From: Flavobacterium psychrophilum
GTDB lineage: Bacteria; Bacteroidota; Bacteroidia; Flavobacteriales; Flavobacteriaceae
Reading direction: 5' to 3'
NCBI GenBank assembly: GCA_945862065.1
Contig: CAMAWT010000015.1
Span: 1-64,000, forward strand
DNA length: 64,000 nucleotides
Part shown: positions 39,013 to 46,920 of the stretch, one piece after another
Layout of the letters: each line of letters starts with the position of its first letter
Position numbering within the stretch: position 1 is the first letter of the stretch
Notes under the pieces: model-generated
The model's database searches: none
The model's input: only the letters and a program-made list of their open reading frames with translations
What the model was told of the DNA's origin: nothing
Translations under genes and position numbers: made by a program

Positions 39013-39690
39013 ATGAAAAATATAATTATTACAGGAACATCACGCGGAATCGGATATGAATTAGCGTTGCAATTGGCCAATGCTGGAAATCAAATTTTGG
39101 CAGTTTCAAGAAAAACACCTCAAGAGTTTTTAGAACATTCTAATATTACTTGTTTATCTATCGATTTGTCAATTGATGAAGAGGTAAAACAAGTGGAAGA
39201 ATTTGTGTCCCAAACTTGGAAAAAAGTTGATGTTGTAATCCACAATGCTGGCGCGTTGTTATTTAAACCATTTTTGGAAACTACCACATCCGATTTTGAA
39301 CAAATATATAAAGTCAATGTTTTTGGATTGGCAATTCTAACCCGAGTTTGCGTTCCTTATATGACAAAAGGAAGTCATGTGGTAACCATAAGTTCGATGG
39401 GAGGTATACAAGGAAGCTTGAAATTCCCTGGATTAGCAGCTTATAGTTCGAGTAAAGGCGCTGTAATTACCTTGTCGGAATTGTTATCAGAAGAATACAA
39501 AGAGCAAGGAATTGCATTTAATGTTTTAGCTCTAGGTGCCGTTCAAACTGAAATGTTAGCGGAAGCTTTTCCTGGATATGAAGCACCAATTTCCGCATCA
39601 GACATGGCGGCATATATTGCAGATTTTGCCTTAACGGGAAATAAATATTACAACGGAAAGGTATTGCAGGTTTCGTCAACCAATCCTTAA
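39013..39690 (+). CDS. short-chain dehydrogenase/reductase
   Basis: This 225-residue SDR has the coenzyme loop TGTSRGIG (residues 7-14), the structural NAG of VIHNAGALL, a serine in SSMGGIQG, and the catalytic pair Y144 and K148 in YSSSK. It ends with KVLQVSS, like 3-oxoacyl-ACP-reductase-related members. The substrate is unknown. It lies 6 nt before the SprT-like gene and probably shares its transcript. Confidence 0.9.
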   Translation: MKNIIITGTSRGIGYELALQLANAGNQILAVSRKTPQEFLEHSNITCLSIDLSIDEEVKQVEEFVSQTWKKVDVVIHNAGALLFKPFLETTTSDFEQIYKVNVFGLAILTRVCVPYMTKGSHVVTISSMGGIQGSLKFPGLAAYSSSKGAVITLSELLSEEYKEQGIAFNVLALGAVQTEMLAEAFPGYEAPISASDMAAYIADFALTGNKYYNGKVLQVSSTNP

Positions 39691-39696
39691 CATTCT

Positions 39697-40305
39697 ATGA
39701 GTGAGGTTTTACTAAAATATCTTCCAGAGCATGCTGTGCATCCTTGTTTTGAGTTAATCAAACAAAATCAGGTGCATCTCAAAATAGTCAATGAACGCAA
39801 AACAAGGCATGGTGATTATCGAAGAGGTATTTCGGGCAAACATGAAATTACGGTTAATGCCAATTTAAATCAATACCGATTTTTAATTACGTTAATACAT
39901 GAAATTGCTCATTTGGTTGCTTTCGAAAAATTTGGCAGAAAAATTTTACCTCATGGAGTTGAATGGAAAATGACCTTTCAGCGATTGATGGTTCCGTTTA
40001 TAAGTCCTAATATATTCCCTCATTCTGTGTTGCCTTTGGTGGCAAATCATTTTCGAAATCCTACCGCAAGTAGTGATACGGATGCGAAATTATCCTTTGC
40101 TTTAAAACAATTTGACGAACGAAAGCCAGATGTACATTACATCCACGAAGTGCCCAACGGAAGTTTTTTCAGAATTAAAAACGGAAAGGTATTCCAAAAA
40201 AGGGGTGTTCGTGTTAAACGTTTCGAATGTGTAGAGGTGTCAACCGGACGCTTGTTTTTATTCAATCCAAATGCAGAAGTTGAAATAATTCCGGATGTAA
40301 AATGA
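39697..40305 (+). CDS. SprT-like zinc metalloprotease domain protein
   Basis: This 202-residue protein carries the SprT-like zincin motif HEIAH (H68, E69, H72) followed by GVEWKMTFQRLM, where a further ligand is expected. A short basic C-terminal part follows; it has no zinc-ribbon cysteines like those of Spartan-type proteins. The bacterial family is poorly understood. It is 6 nt after the SDR gene and overlaps the next membrane-protein gene by 4 nt (ATGA), so the three are one unit. Confidence 0.85.
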   Translation: MSEVLLKYLPEHAVHPCFELIKQNQVHLKIVNERKTRHGDYRRGISGKHEITVNANLNQYRFLITLIHEIAHLVAFEKFGRKILPHGVEWKMTFQRLMVPFISPNIFPHSVLPLVANHFRNPTASSDTDAKLSFALKQFDERKPDVHYIHEVPNGSFFRIKNGKVFQKRGVRVKRFECVEVSTGRLFLFNPNAEVEIIPDVK

Positions 40306-40739
40306 GATTAATTTTTAAAATGATAGTTTGGTTTCAAACGCTACTTTTTTTGGTATTGTTTTTTATTTTAGACAAAAATTCAAATACTAGTCTTAACATT
40401 CATGATACGTATTATGTTATTTCAAAAGCAGATTTGTATTTTTTATTCTTTGTCCTTTTTCTACTATATGGAATTGTAGGGTTTTTTAACAAAAACAATT
40501 GTTTTTCACTTTTTACAATTACTTTAACATTAACTACAATTCTTGTTTGGTGTTTGATTCTTGTTGACTATTTGGATAAAAAGCCTATATCGGAAGTAGA
40601 TTTTCAATCTTTACTTAAACAACCCAATTATGATTTTTACCTTTTAATTATACTATTTATTCTTATCATAACACAAATACTGTTTTTTATAAATACATTT
40701 GCCCTACTAGTTACTAAAATAAGAAGACCAAAATCTTGA
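40302..40739 (+). CDS. four-helix membrane protein with HDTYYV motif, unknown
   Basis: I do not recognise this 145-residue protein. It has four hydrophobic helices (about 5-22, 43-62, 68-90 and 112-138). Between helices 1 and 2 is NIHDTYYVISKADL, which recalls the HDTYFVVAH loop of haem-copper oxidase subunit I, though the rest does not match an oxidase. The start overlaps the SprT-like stop (ATGA). It is probably an inner-membrane protein; function is open. Confidence 0.72.
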   Translation: MRLIFKMIVWFQTLLFLVLFFILDKNSNTSLNIHDTYYVISKADLYFLFFVLFLLYGIVGFFNKNNCFSLFTITLTLTTILVWCLILVDYLDKKPISEVDFQSLLKQPNYDFYLLIILFILIITQILFFINTFALLVTKIRRPKS

Positions 40740-40746
40740 AATCATT

Positions 40747-41811
40747 ATGAATAAAAATTATTATGCCGTTATTATGGCTGGTGGAGTAGGGTCGCGATTT
40801 TGGCCTGTTAGTACAGCCGATTTTCCGAAGCAATTTCATGATATGTTGGGTGCCGGCGAAACGTTGATTCAAAAAACATTCAGTCGATTATCCAAAATTA
40901 TTCCTACAGATAATATTTTAGTATTGACTAATGAACGTTACAACGACATTGTTTTAGCTCAATTACCATTAATAAAACAAGAGCAAGTTTTACTTGAACC
41001 CGCCATGAGAAATACGGCGCCTTGTATTTTGTATGCGACTTTAAAAATCAAACAACAAAATCCAGATGCTGTTATGGTGGTTGCTCCAAGCGATCATTGG
41101 ATAGAAGACGAACACGCTTTTGCAGCCAATTTAAAATCTTGTTTTGATTTTTGCGAACAAGAAGATGCTTTGTTAACCTTGGGGATTCAACCAACTTTTC
41201 CCAACACAGGTTTCGGTTATATAGAATTTGATGAATCGGATGAAAATATAGTAAAAAAAGTCAATCAGTTTAGAGAAAAACCAAACTACGAAACGGCCAA
41301 ACAATTTATCGCAAGTGGTAATTTTTTATGGAACGGTGGTATTTTTATTTGGAGTGTGAAATCCATTTTTTCGGCTTTTGAAAAATTCCAACCTCAAATG
41401 ACGGCTTTATTTGAAAAAGGAAATTCGATTTATAATTCACCTGCAGAAAGTGAATTTATAAAGGAATATTATGCAGATTCAGAAAACATTTCCATCGATT
41501 ATGCTGTTATGGAAAAGGCTACAAATGTTTTTGTTCTTCCTGCTACTTTCGATTGGAATGATCTTGGAACTTGGGGTTCTTTACATGAAAAATTAGATAA
41601 AGACAACCAAAATAATGCAGTTGTAAACGCAACTGTTTTATTAGAAAACGCATCAAACAACATCATTCGATCTAATGCAAACAAAATAGTAGTTATTGAC
41701 GGTTTACACGATTATATTATCGTTGATAATCAAGAAGTTTTGTTAATTTATCCAAAAAGTAAAGAGCAAGACATCAAGCAAATTGTAGCAAAATTACCAA
41801 TGACGGACTAA
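40747..41811 (+). CDS. manC: mannose-1-phosphate guanylyltransferase
   Basis: ManC makes GDP-mannose from mannose-1-phosphate and GTP for surface polysaccharides. This 354-residue protein has the pyrophosphorylase signature GGVGSRFWPVSTADFPKQF at 12-30, APSDHWI, FGYIEFDE, FREKPNYETA, WNGGIFIW and the late FDWNDLGTWGSL. It lacks the C-terminal isomerase domain of two-domain ManC/AlgA proteins, as is usual in this group. It ends 5 nt from the stop of the convergent mlaF gene, with no terminator between. Confidence 0.93.
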   Translation: MNKNYYAVIMAGGVGSRFWPVSTADFPKQFHDMLGAGETLIQKTFSRLSKIIPTDNILVLTNERYNDIVLAQLPLIKQEQVLLEPAMRNTAPCILYATLKIKQQNPDAVMVVAPSDHWIEDEHAFAANLKSCFDFCEQEDALLTLGIQPTFPNTGFGYIEFDESDENIVKKVNQFREKPNYETAKQFIASGNFLWNGGIFIWSVKSIFSAFEKFQPQMTALFEKGNSIYNSPAESEFIKEYYADSENISIDYAVMEKATNVFVLPATFDWNDLGTWGSLHEKLDKDNQNNAVVNATVLLENASNNIIRSNANKIVVIDGLHDYIIVDNQEVLLIYPKSKEQDIKQIVAKLPMTD

Positions 41812-41816
41812 AATAT

Positions 41817-42581
41817 CTAGAATTCTTTGTTTTGTGCTTTTCTTATTTTTTTGAATAAGTTTGAAGAATATACAAAATCGACAATGGCTTCATTGTCTGT
41901 TTTGAATATCTCCTTTTTAGAACCTTCCCAAGCTAAAACTCCTTCTTTTAAGAAGATGATTTTATCGCCAATTTCCATTACCGAGTTCATGTCGTGGGTG
42001 TTTATAACGGTTGTAATATTATATTCAACAGTAATTTCATGAATCAAATTGTCAATAACCGTTGCTGTTTTTGGGTCCAATCCTGAATTGGGCTCATCAC
42101 AAAAAAGATACTTCGGATTATTAACGATGGCTCGTGCAATCGCCACACGTTTTTGCATTCCTCCCGAAATTTCAGATGGTTTTTTATGATTGGCATTGAT
42201 TAAATTCACTCGATTAATCACCACATTGGCACGTTCTCTAATTTCCTCTTCACTTTTATTGGTAAACATTTTAAGCGGAAAACCAATATTTTCTTCCACC
42301 GTCATACCATCAAAAAGCGCACTTCCCTGAAAAACCATTCCGATTTCTGTTCGTAATTCTCTTTTCTCATCCGCTTCCAATTCCGAATAAATTCGACCAT
42401 CAAAAGATATCGTGCCCAAATCGGGTGTAAAAATACCCAACAAACTTTTCAGCAACACCGTTTTTCCAGAGCCACTTTGGCCTATAATTAAGTTAGTCTT
42501 TCCAGTCTCAAAAATAGAAGAGATACCTTTTAAAACTTTCGAATCTCCAAACGATTTTTCTATATTTTTTACTTCTATCAT
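41817..42581 (-). CDS. mlaF: Mla-type ABC transporter ATPase
   Basis: This is the ATPase of an MCE/Mla-type ABC transporter that moves phospholipids between the membranes. I start at ATG 42581 (254 residues); a longer frame has no good start. It has Walker A GQSGSGKTV, signature SGGMQKRVAIARA, Walker B YLFCDEPNSGLDP, and the switch histidine in NTHDMNSV. The start overlaps the permease stop (ATGA), so it is coupled with it. The substrate-binding MCE protein is not adjacent. Confidence 0.88.
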   Translation of the reverse strand: MIEVKNIEKSFGDSKVLKGISSIFETGKTNLIIGQSGSGKTVLLKSLLGIFTPDLGTISFDGRIYSELEADEKRELRTEIGMVFQGSALFDGMTVEENIGFPLKMFTNKSEEEIRERANVVINRVNLINANHKKPSEISGGMQKRVAIARAIVNNPKYLFCDEPNSGLDPKTATVIDNLIHEITVEYNITTVINTHDMNSVMEIGDKIIFLKEGVLAWEGSKKEIFKTDNEAIVDFVYSSNLFKKIRKAQNKEF

Positions 42582-43327
42582 TTGCTCAATAATAATTGGG
42601 TTAATATATAATTTACCAATATAATCAACACACTTGTCCAAACAAATGATACAGTACTTGCCTTGCCCACCTCTAGCGCGCCGCCTTTCATATAATATCC
42701 ATGAAAAGAGGGTATGGTAGATAGTAAAAAGGCAAAAAACATGGTTTTAATGAATGCGTATCCAATATGAAACGGAATAAATTCAGTTTGTAATCCTTGA
42801 GTAAATTCTTCTGCGGTGGCAAATCCGCCATAAACGCCCGCAATCCAACCGCCAAAAATTCCTAAAAACATACTTATCCCTATCACAAACGGATACAATA
42901 AAGAAGCAATTATTTTTGGAAAAATCAAATAATTTAATGAGTTCACACCCATCACTTCCAAAGCATCAATTTGTTCGGTAACTCGCATGGTACCAATACT
43001 TGACGTGATAAATGAACCCATTTTCCCGGCCATAATGATCGAAATAAAAGTTGGAGCAAATTCAAGAATTACAGATTGACGCGTTGCAAACCCAATTAAG
43101 TATTTAGGTATCAAAGGGTCGGTTAAATTCAAGGCTGTTTGAATCGCCACAACGCCACCTACAAAAAAGGAAATAAAAGAAACAATCCCCAACGAGTCAA
43201 TAATCAAATCATCAACCTCCTTAAAAATCAAATGGCGCATCACCGACCACTTGGTAGGTTTATTAAAAACCTCCCTAAGCATCAAAAAATACTTTCCAAT
43301 TTGCGATAAATAACGAACTAACATCAT
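42578..43327 (-). CDS. mlaE: MlaE/YrbE family ABC permease
   Basis: This 249-residue inner-membrane permease has about five to six helices and the MlaE signatures GVVAIQTALN, APTFISIIMAGKMGSFITSSIGTMRVTEQIDALEVMG and GGWIAGVYGG. It partners with the ATPase whose start overlaps its stop. Together they form the core of a lipid-transport complex; the MCE subunit is expected elsewhere in the genome. Confidence 0.9.
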   Translation of the reverse strand: MMLVRYLSQIGKYFLMLREVFNKPTKWSVMRHLIFKEVDDLIIDSLGIVSFISFFVGGVVAIQTALNLTDPLIPKYLIGFATRQSVILEFAPTFISIIMAGKMGSFITSSIGTMRVTEQIDALEVMGVNSLNYLIFPKIIASLLYPFVIGISMFLGIFGGWIAGVYGGFATAEEFTQGLQTEFIPFHIGYAFIKTMFFAFLLSTIPSFHGYYMKGGALEVGKASTVSFVWTSVLIILVNYILTQLLLSK

Positions 43328-43395
43328 ACTTTTAAAATAGCCTCAAAAATAAGGATATCCATTGATTTATATTCCCAAAAGTTTATTTTTTTTTA

Positions 43396-43516
43396 GGGCG
43401 TGCCCCGCCAACCAGCATTCCGCTCAGGGGCGGGTCGGGCTTTTTGTTGCAAGTCCTCGCCAATTTCCGCTGTCGCTTCAATTGGCTGTGGGCTTTCCAC
43501 TTCAATCCCTCACGCA
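43396..43516 (+). repeat. repeat B, left copy
   Basis: This 121-bp segment begins GGGCGTGCCCCGCC and ends in CCCTCACGCA. It matches, in reverse complement, the right copy at 45123-45243. Two stems are kept in both: GCCAATT/AATTGGC and CCCGCC/GGCGGG. It starts 21 nt past the stop of the glycosyltransferase. Confidence 0.8.
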
Positions 43517-43537
43517 AAGACAACCCCGTTTCAAAAG

Positions 43538-44440
43538 TTAAAATAACTTCTGCTTCATTTTTTGCCAACGATAATTCCGAATCCATTTGGCTTGTTCAGA
43601 GGTCACAAACAATAGCTTTCCAGAAGATTTTGCTTTCCAAAAACCCATCAAATAATCAATAAACAATAACGGTTTTCCTTTTCTACTGGCAAGTTTAAGC
43701 GATGCAACAGCAGTAATAAACAAACCATAACCCAAACTATAAAATGCTTCGCCTTGTTTGTAGCGTGCTGCTTTTGTGTAACTCGCTCCCGTTGGTTTCA
43801 AGTGTTTTACGTGCAAACTTTCATCGGTTACAACTTTCCAATTATAAAATTTGCAAAGCAATTCATCAACAGTATCCCAACCCATAGCAGGTTTTAATCC
43901 GCCAATTTCTTTAAAAGTTTCTTTTCGGTAGGCTTTCAATGCCCCTCGAATATGATCTTTGTCGGTGAGGTTTTCCAAAACCCAACTGCCATTTTTTTCA
44001 ATGTAGCAAAATCCGCCAGCCATGCCAATACGGTCATCCGACTTAAAATGATTTATTATGGTTTCAAAATAGTTGCTAGGAAAAATCAAATCGGCATCCG
44101 CTTTTACAATAAAATCATAGTTTTCATCTAACGTTTCGAATCCTTTTTGAAAGGCTTGAATCACTTTGCTTCCAGGTAAATGAATGGCTTCTGATGTTTT
44201 GTTGACTAATGATATAAAAGGATACTTTGAAACAAATGAATTTACAATTGCTTCTGTTTTATCGGTTGAGTTGTCATTTACCACCACAATTTTTGTTGGC
44301 AAAACCGTTTGCTCCACCAACGATTGTAAGGTTAATGCCATAAACGCTTCTTCGTTGTAGGATGGAATGACAATGTAATAGCTTCCCCAACCACCAAAGG
44401 GGGAGCTTGACGTAGTTTGTGTTGATTTTGTTTCGGTCAT
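43538..44440 (-). CDS. glycosyltransferase family 2 protein
   Basis: This 300-residue GT-A enzyme has the family 2 features YIVIPSYNEEAFM near 22-34, VVVNDNSTDKTE, the metal-binding FIVKADADLIFPSNYF, and a late GWDTVDELLCKF. It has no clear membrane helix except a weak hydrophobic patch near 232-245. It follows the methyltransferase gene by 28 nt in the same direction and probably works with it on a lipid or glycan. The N-terminal tail (about 1-20) is Ser/Thr-rich and may be translated from a later codon. Confidence 0.87.
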   Translation of the reverse strand: MTETKSTQTTSSSPFGGWGSYYIVIPSYNEEAFMALTLQSLVEQTVLPTKIVVVNDNSTDKTEAIVNSFVSKYPFISLVNKTSEAIHLPGSKVIQAFQKGFETLDENYDFIVKADADLIFPSNYFETIINHFKSDDRIGMAGGFCYIEKNGSWVLENLTDKDHIRGALKAYRKETFKEIGGLKPAMGWDTVDELLCKFYNWKVVTDESLHVKHLKPTGASYTKAARYKQGEAFYSLGYGLFITAVASLKLASRKGKPLLFIDYLMGFWKAKSSGKLLFVTSEQAKWIRNYRWQKMKQKLF

Positions 44441-44468
44441 GATAGAACTAATTACTATTTACTAATCA

Positions 44469-44993
44469 CTAATTACTTCTTTCTGCATAAACCAAATAAT
44501 ATCTGGGTGTAAACCATCTTAATAAGGGCCTGAAACCTATTTTTTTAACGGGATGTGTAAACTTTACACGATCAATAATTTGGAACCCTGTTTTTTCTAA
44601 AAGCCAATCGAGTTGCCAATCTTCAAATTCATGGTAATGTCTGTCCCATTTATCGGTTTTGCTGCGGTAAGCTGAAGAAAACCATAGGCGTAACGGAATA
44701 GAAATTAAGATTTTATCACATTTTACGTTTTCTAAAATAGTATACGGATTGAGTAAATGTTCAAAAATTTCAAATCCAGTAAATACATCATATGGTGTGT
44801 TTTGTATCGCACTTTGATTGGTGTCTAGATCTTCTCCTGAGGTGTTTTGAACTGTATATCCGTTTTCTAACATGATTTTAGAAAATGGATTGGGAACTCC
44901 TAAATCAAAAATGGTTTCTTGAGTCGAAATATGTTTTTTTAGAAATTCTAGCGTAATGTTGAATCGTTTGCTTGGGTATGTTTTTTCGTACAT
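44469..44993 (-). CDS. class I SAM-dependent methyltransferase
   Basis: This 174-residue protein has the methyltransferase layout: a shortened motif I (TIFDLGVPNPF near 28-38), the acidic end of strand 2 (TSGEDLDT), strand 4 (DVFTGFEIFEHLLNP) and strand 5 (KILISIPL). The glycine-rich loop is unlike the standard, so the cofactor-binding is only likely. It is small for the family and ends FTPRYYLVYAER, as many glycan-linked methyltransferases do. It lies upstream of the glycosyltransferase and downstream of the KAS III gene. Confidence 0.78.
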   Translation of the reverse strand: MYEKTYPSKRFNITLEFLKKHISTQETIFDLGVPNPFSKIMLENGYTVQNTSGEDLDTNQSAIQNTPYDVFTGFEIFEHLLNPYTILENVKCDKILISIPLRLWFSSAYRSKTDKWDRHYHEFEDWQLDWLLEKTGFQIIDRVKFTHPVKKIGFRPLLRWFTPRYYLVYAERSN

Positions 44994-45122
44994 GTTGTTT
45001 TGTATAAAAAATCGTGTATTGATTGATTTTATTTTTTGTAAAAATAAACTTTATCTTTAGAATTAAGATTTTTTTTGGAGATAAATCTTCTTATAATCTA
45101 ATTTTATAATTGCTCCGTAAAC

Positions 45123-45243
45123 TGCGTGAGGGATTGCAGCGAAAAGCCCACAGCCAATTGGAGCGTCAGCGGAAATTGGCGAGGACTTGTAGCGTAAAGC
45201 CCGACCCGCCCCTGAGCGCAAAGTTGGTTGGCGGGGCACGCCC
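45123..45243 (-). repeat. repeat B, right copy (inverted)
   Basis: This copy begins TGCGTGAGGGATTG and ends GGGGCACGCCC on the plus strand, the reverse of the left copy. Differences from the left copy fall mostly in loops while the two stems are kept. It ends 12 nt from the stop of the KAS III gene. Its GC content is far above the surroundings. Confidence 0.8.
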
Positions 45244-45254
45244 AAATTATAGAA

Positions 45255-46313
45255 CTATATTTTATAGACAATGGCGTTTACGTTCATTCCGGCACCAACC
45301 GATGCAAAAAGGATGACATCACCTTTGTTAAGGGATTGGTTTTCTATTTCACCTTTCATTATGGAGTCGTAAAGTGTTGGGATAGTTGCCACGCTCGAGT
45401 TGCCTAGTTTATGGATGCTCATGGGCATTATTCCTGCTGGAGGTGTTTGATTGTATAGTTTATAAAATCGTTGAATGATAGCTTCGTCCATTTTTTCGTT
45501 GGCTTGATGGATGAGGATTTTTTTGATGTCACCAATAGCAAAACCGCTATTTTTGAGACATTCAGCCATGGATTTTGGCACGTTGCTAAGGGCAAATTCA
45601 TAAATTTTTCTGCCATGCATTTTGATATATCGAACGTCTGGGTCCAGGTCTTTGTTGTTTGAATTTCCAAAAAACAAATAATGCGCCTCGTCGTGAGCGA
45701 AGGTTGCAGATTCATGCGCCATAATGCCGCCCTCGTCATTGGTGGCTTCAATGATGGTTGCTCCGGCACCGTCGGCATAAATCATCGAATCTCTGTCGAA
45801 CGTATCAACTACTCGAGAAAGCATTTCGGCACCAATGACCAAGCATTTTTTTGCCATTCCTGCTTTGATGTAAGCTTGTGCTTGAATAACGCCTTCTACC
45901 CATCCTGGGCAGCCAAAAATCATATCGTATGCTACGCATTTTGGGTTTTTTATTTGGAGGTCGTATTTTACTCGGGTTGCCAAACTTGGTAGAAAATCGG
46001 ATTGAATAGTACCTTTTTTTACGTTTCCGAAATTGTGTGCAAAAATGATATAATCAAGAGTTTCAGGATCAATTGCTGCATTTTCTATGGCTTTTTTTGC
46101 AGCAAAAGAAGCGATGTCTGACGTCGATAAATCATCAGATGCATAACGTCTTTCTTGAATGCCTGTAATTCCGTAAAATTTTTCGGTTATCGTTTCATTT
46201 GGCATTGCAAAAGGCGAACCGTCTTCATTTAAGAAAGTGTGTTTTGAAAAGTCATTATTAGATACAATTTCAGTGGGAATATAACTTCCTGAACCTGTTA
46301 TTTTTATGTTCAT
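45255..46313 (-). CDS. 3-oxoacyl-ACP synthase III family protein
   Basis: This 352-residue thiolase-fold enzyme resembles FabH. The catalytic triad is visible: C135 in FGCPGWVEG, the histidine of IHQAN, and the asparagine of LGNSSVAT. It is longer than true FabH (about 330) and has extra segments, so it may condense special acyl groups in lipid or pigment synthesis. It lies upstream of the methyltransferase and glycosyltransferase, with 261 nt holding repeat B. Function in a shared pathway is a guess. Confidence 0.87.
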   Translation of the reverse strand: MNIKITGSGSYIPTEIVSNNDFSKHTFLNEDGSPFAMPNETITEKFYGITGIQERRYASDDLSTSDIASFAAKKAIENAAIDPETLDYIIFAHNFGNVKKGTIQSDFLPSLATRVKYDLQIKNPKCVAYDMIFGCPGWVEGVIQAQAYIKAGMAKKCLVIGAEMLSRVVDTFDRDSMIYADGAGATIIEATNDEGGIMAHESATFAHDEAHYLFFGNSNNKDLDPDVRYIKMHGRKIYEFALSNVPKSMAECLKNSGFAIGDIKKILIHQANEKMDEAIIQRFYKLYNQTPPAGIMPMSIHKLGNSSVATIPTLYDSIMKGEIENQSLNKGDVILFASVGAGMNVNAIVYKI

Positions 46314-46433
46314 GATATAGAATTATACTACGAATTTATTAAACTTTTGGGTACTTATCCAAATAAAATGCAGACAAAATTAATTTATTGTTATATTTTT
46401 ATTAAATGAAGTTTAAAAATGGTGATATGATAA

Positions 46434-46814
46434 TTATTTTTCATTTTGTTGTGCAATTTTTATTTGCATTACGGTTGAAAGCTGGTGCGCTTGTTTTTTC
46501 ATTTGTTCACAATTAAATCCTTCAAAATTTTCATCGATAGCTGATTCAAAGTGATGGAGCCAAATTTCAAATAATTCTTTTGATAAATAGGATTTAGCGT
46601 TTACGTCCAAATGTATTTGAGTCAAATTATTTGTATAACCACCAGTCCCTAGAATGGCTTGTGACCAAAAAGTGACTAAAATAGGTAAATGTTCTTCAAG
46701 TTTTATTTGAACGACATCAGTAAAAATATAGCTTATTTTTTGGTCGGCCAATAATTTTTTATAGAATTCATTTACAACTAAGTATATTTCGTCTTGCGAT
46801 TGAATGTCTTTCAT
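46434..46814 (-). CDS. group III truncated haemoglobin
   Basis: This 126-residue protein matches group III truncated globins: FYKKLLADQKISYIFTDV near the start, FWSQAILGTGGY with the distal region, HLDVNAKSYLSKELFEIWLHHFESAID carrying the proximal histidine region, and AHQLSTVMQIKI at the end. It should bind haem and oxygen or nitric oxide. It stands alone between the KAS III gene and the gcvP terminator. Confidence 0.87.
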   Translation of the reverse strand: MKDIQSQDEIYLVVNEFYKKLLADQKISYIFTDVVQIKLEEHLPILVTFWSQAILGTGGYTNNLTQIHLDVNAKSYLSKELFEIWLHHFESAIDENFEGFNCEQMKKQAHQLSTVMQIKIAQQNEK

Positions 46815-46855
46815 TTTGAAAAAACAGGTTTTTTGTTATAGATTTTTGGATTTAA

Positions 46856-46895
46856 AAAGAGGCTATCTAAAATTTTAGAAAGCCTCTTTTTTATG
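46856..46895 (-). terminator. terminator after gcvP
   Basis: Arms AAAGAGGCT (46856-46864) and AGCCTCTTT (46881-46889) with inner pairs around AAATTTT form a stable hairpin between the gcvP stop and the globin start. T-runs lie on both sides. Confidence 0.82.
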
Positions 46896-46920
46896 TTAAT
46901 TTGTATATTTAATCGAAAGT

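Noticed and set aside
45063..45316. Short frames on both strands
   Set aside because: They are generated by the GC-rich repeat B copy.
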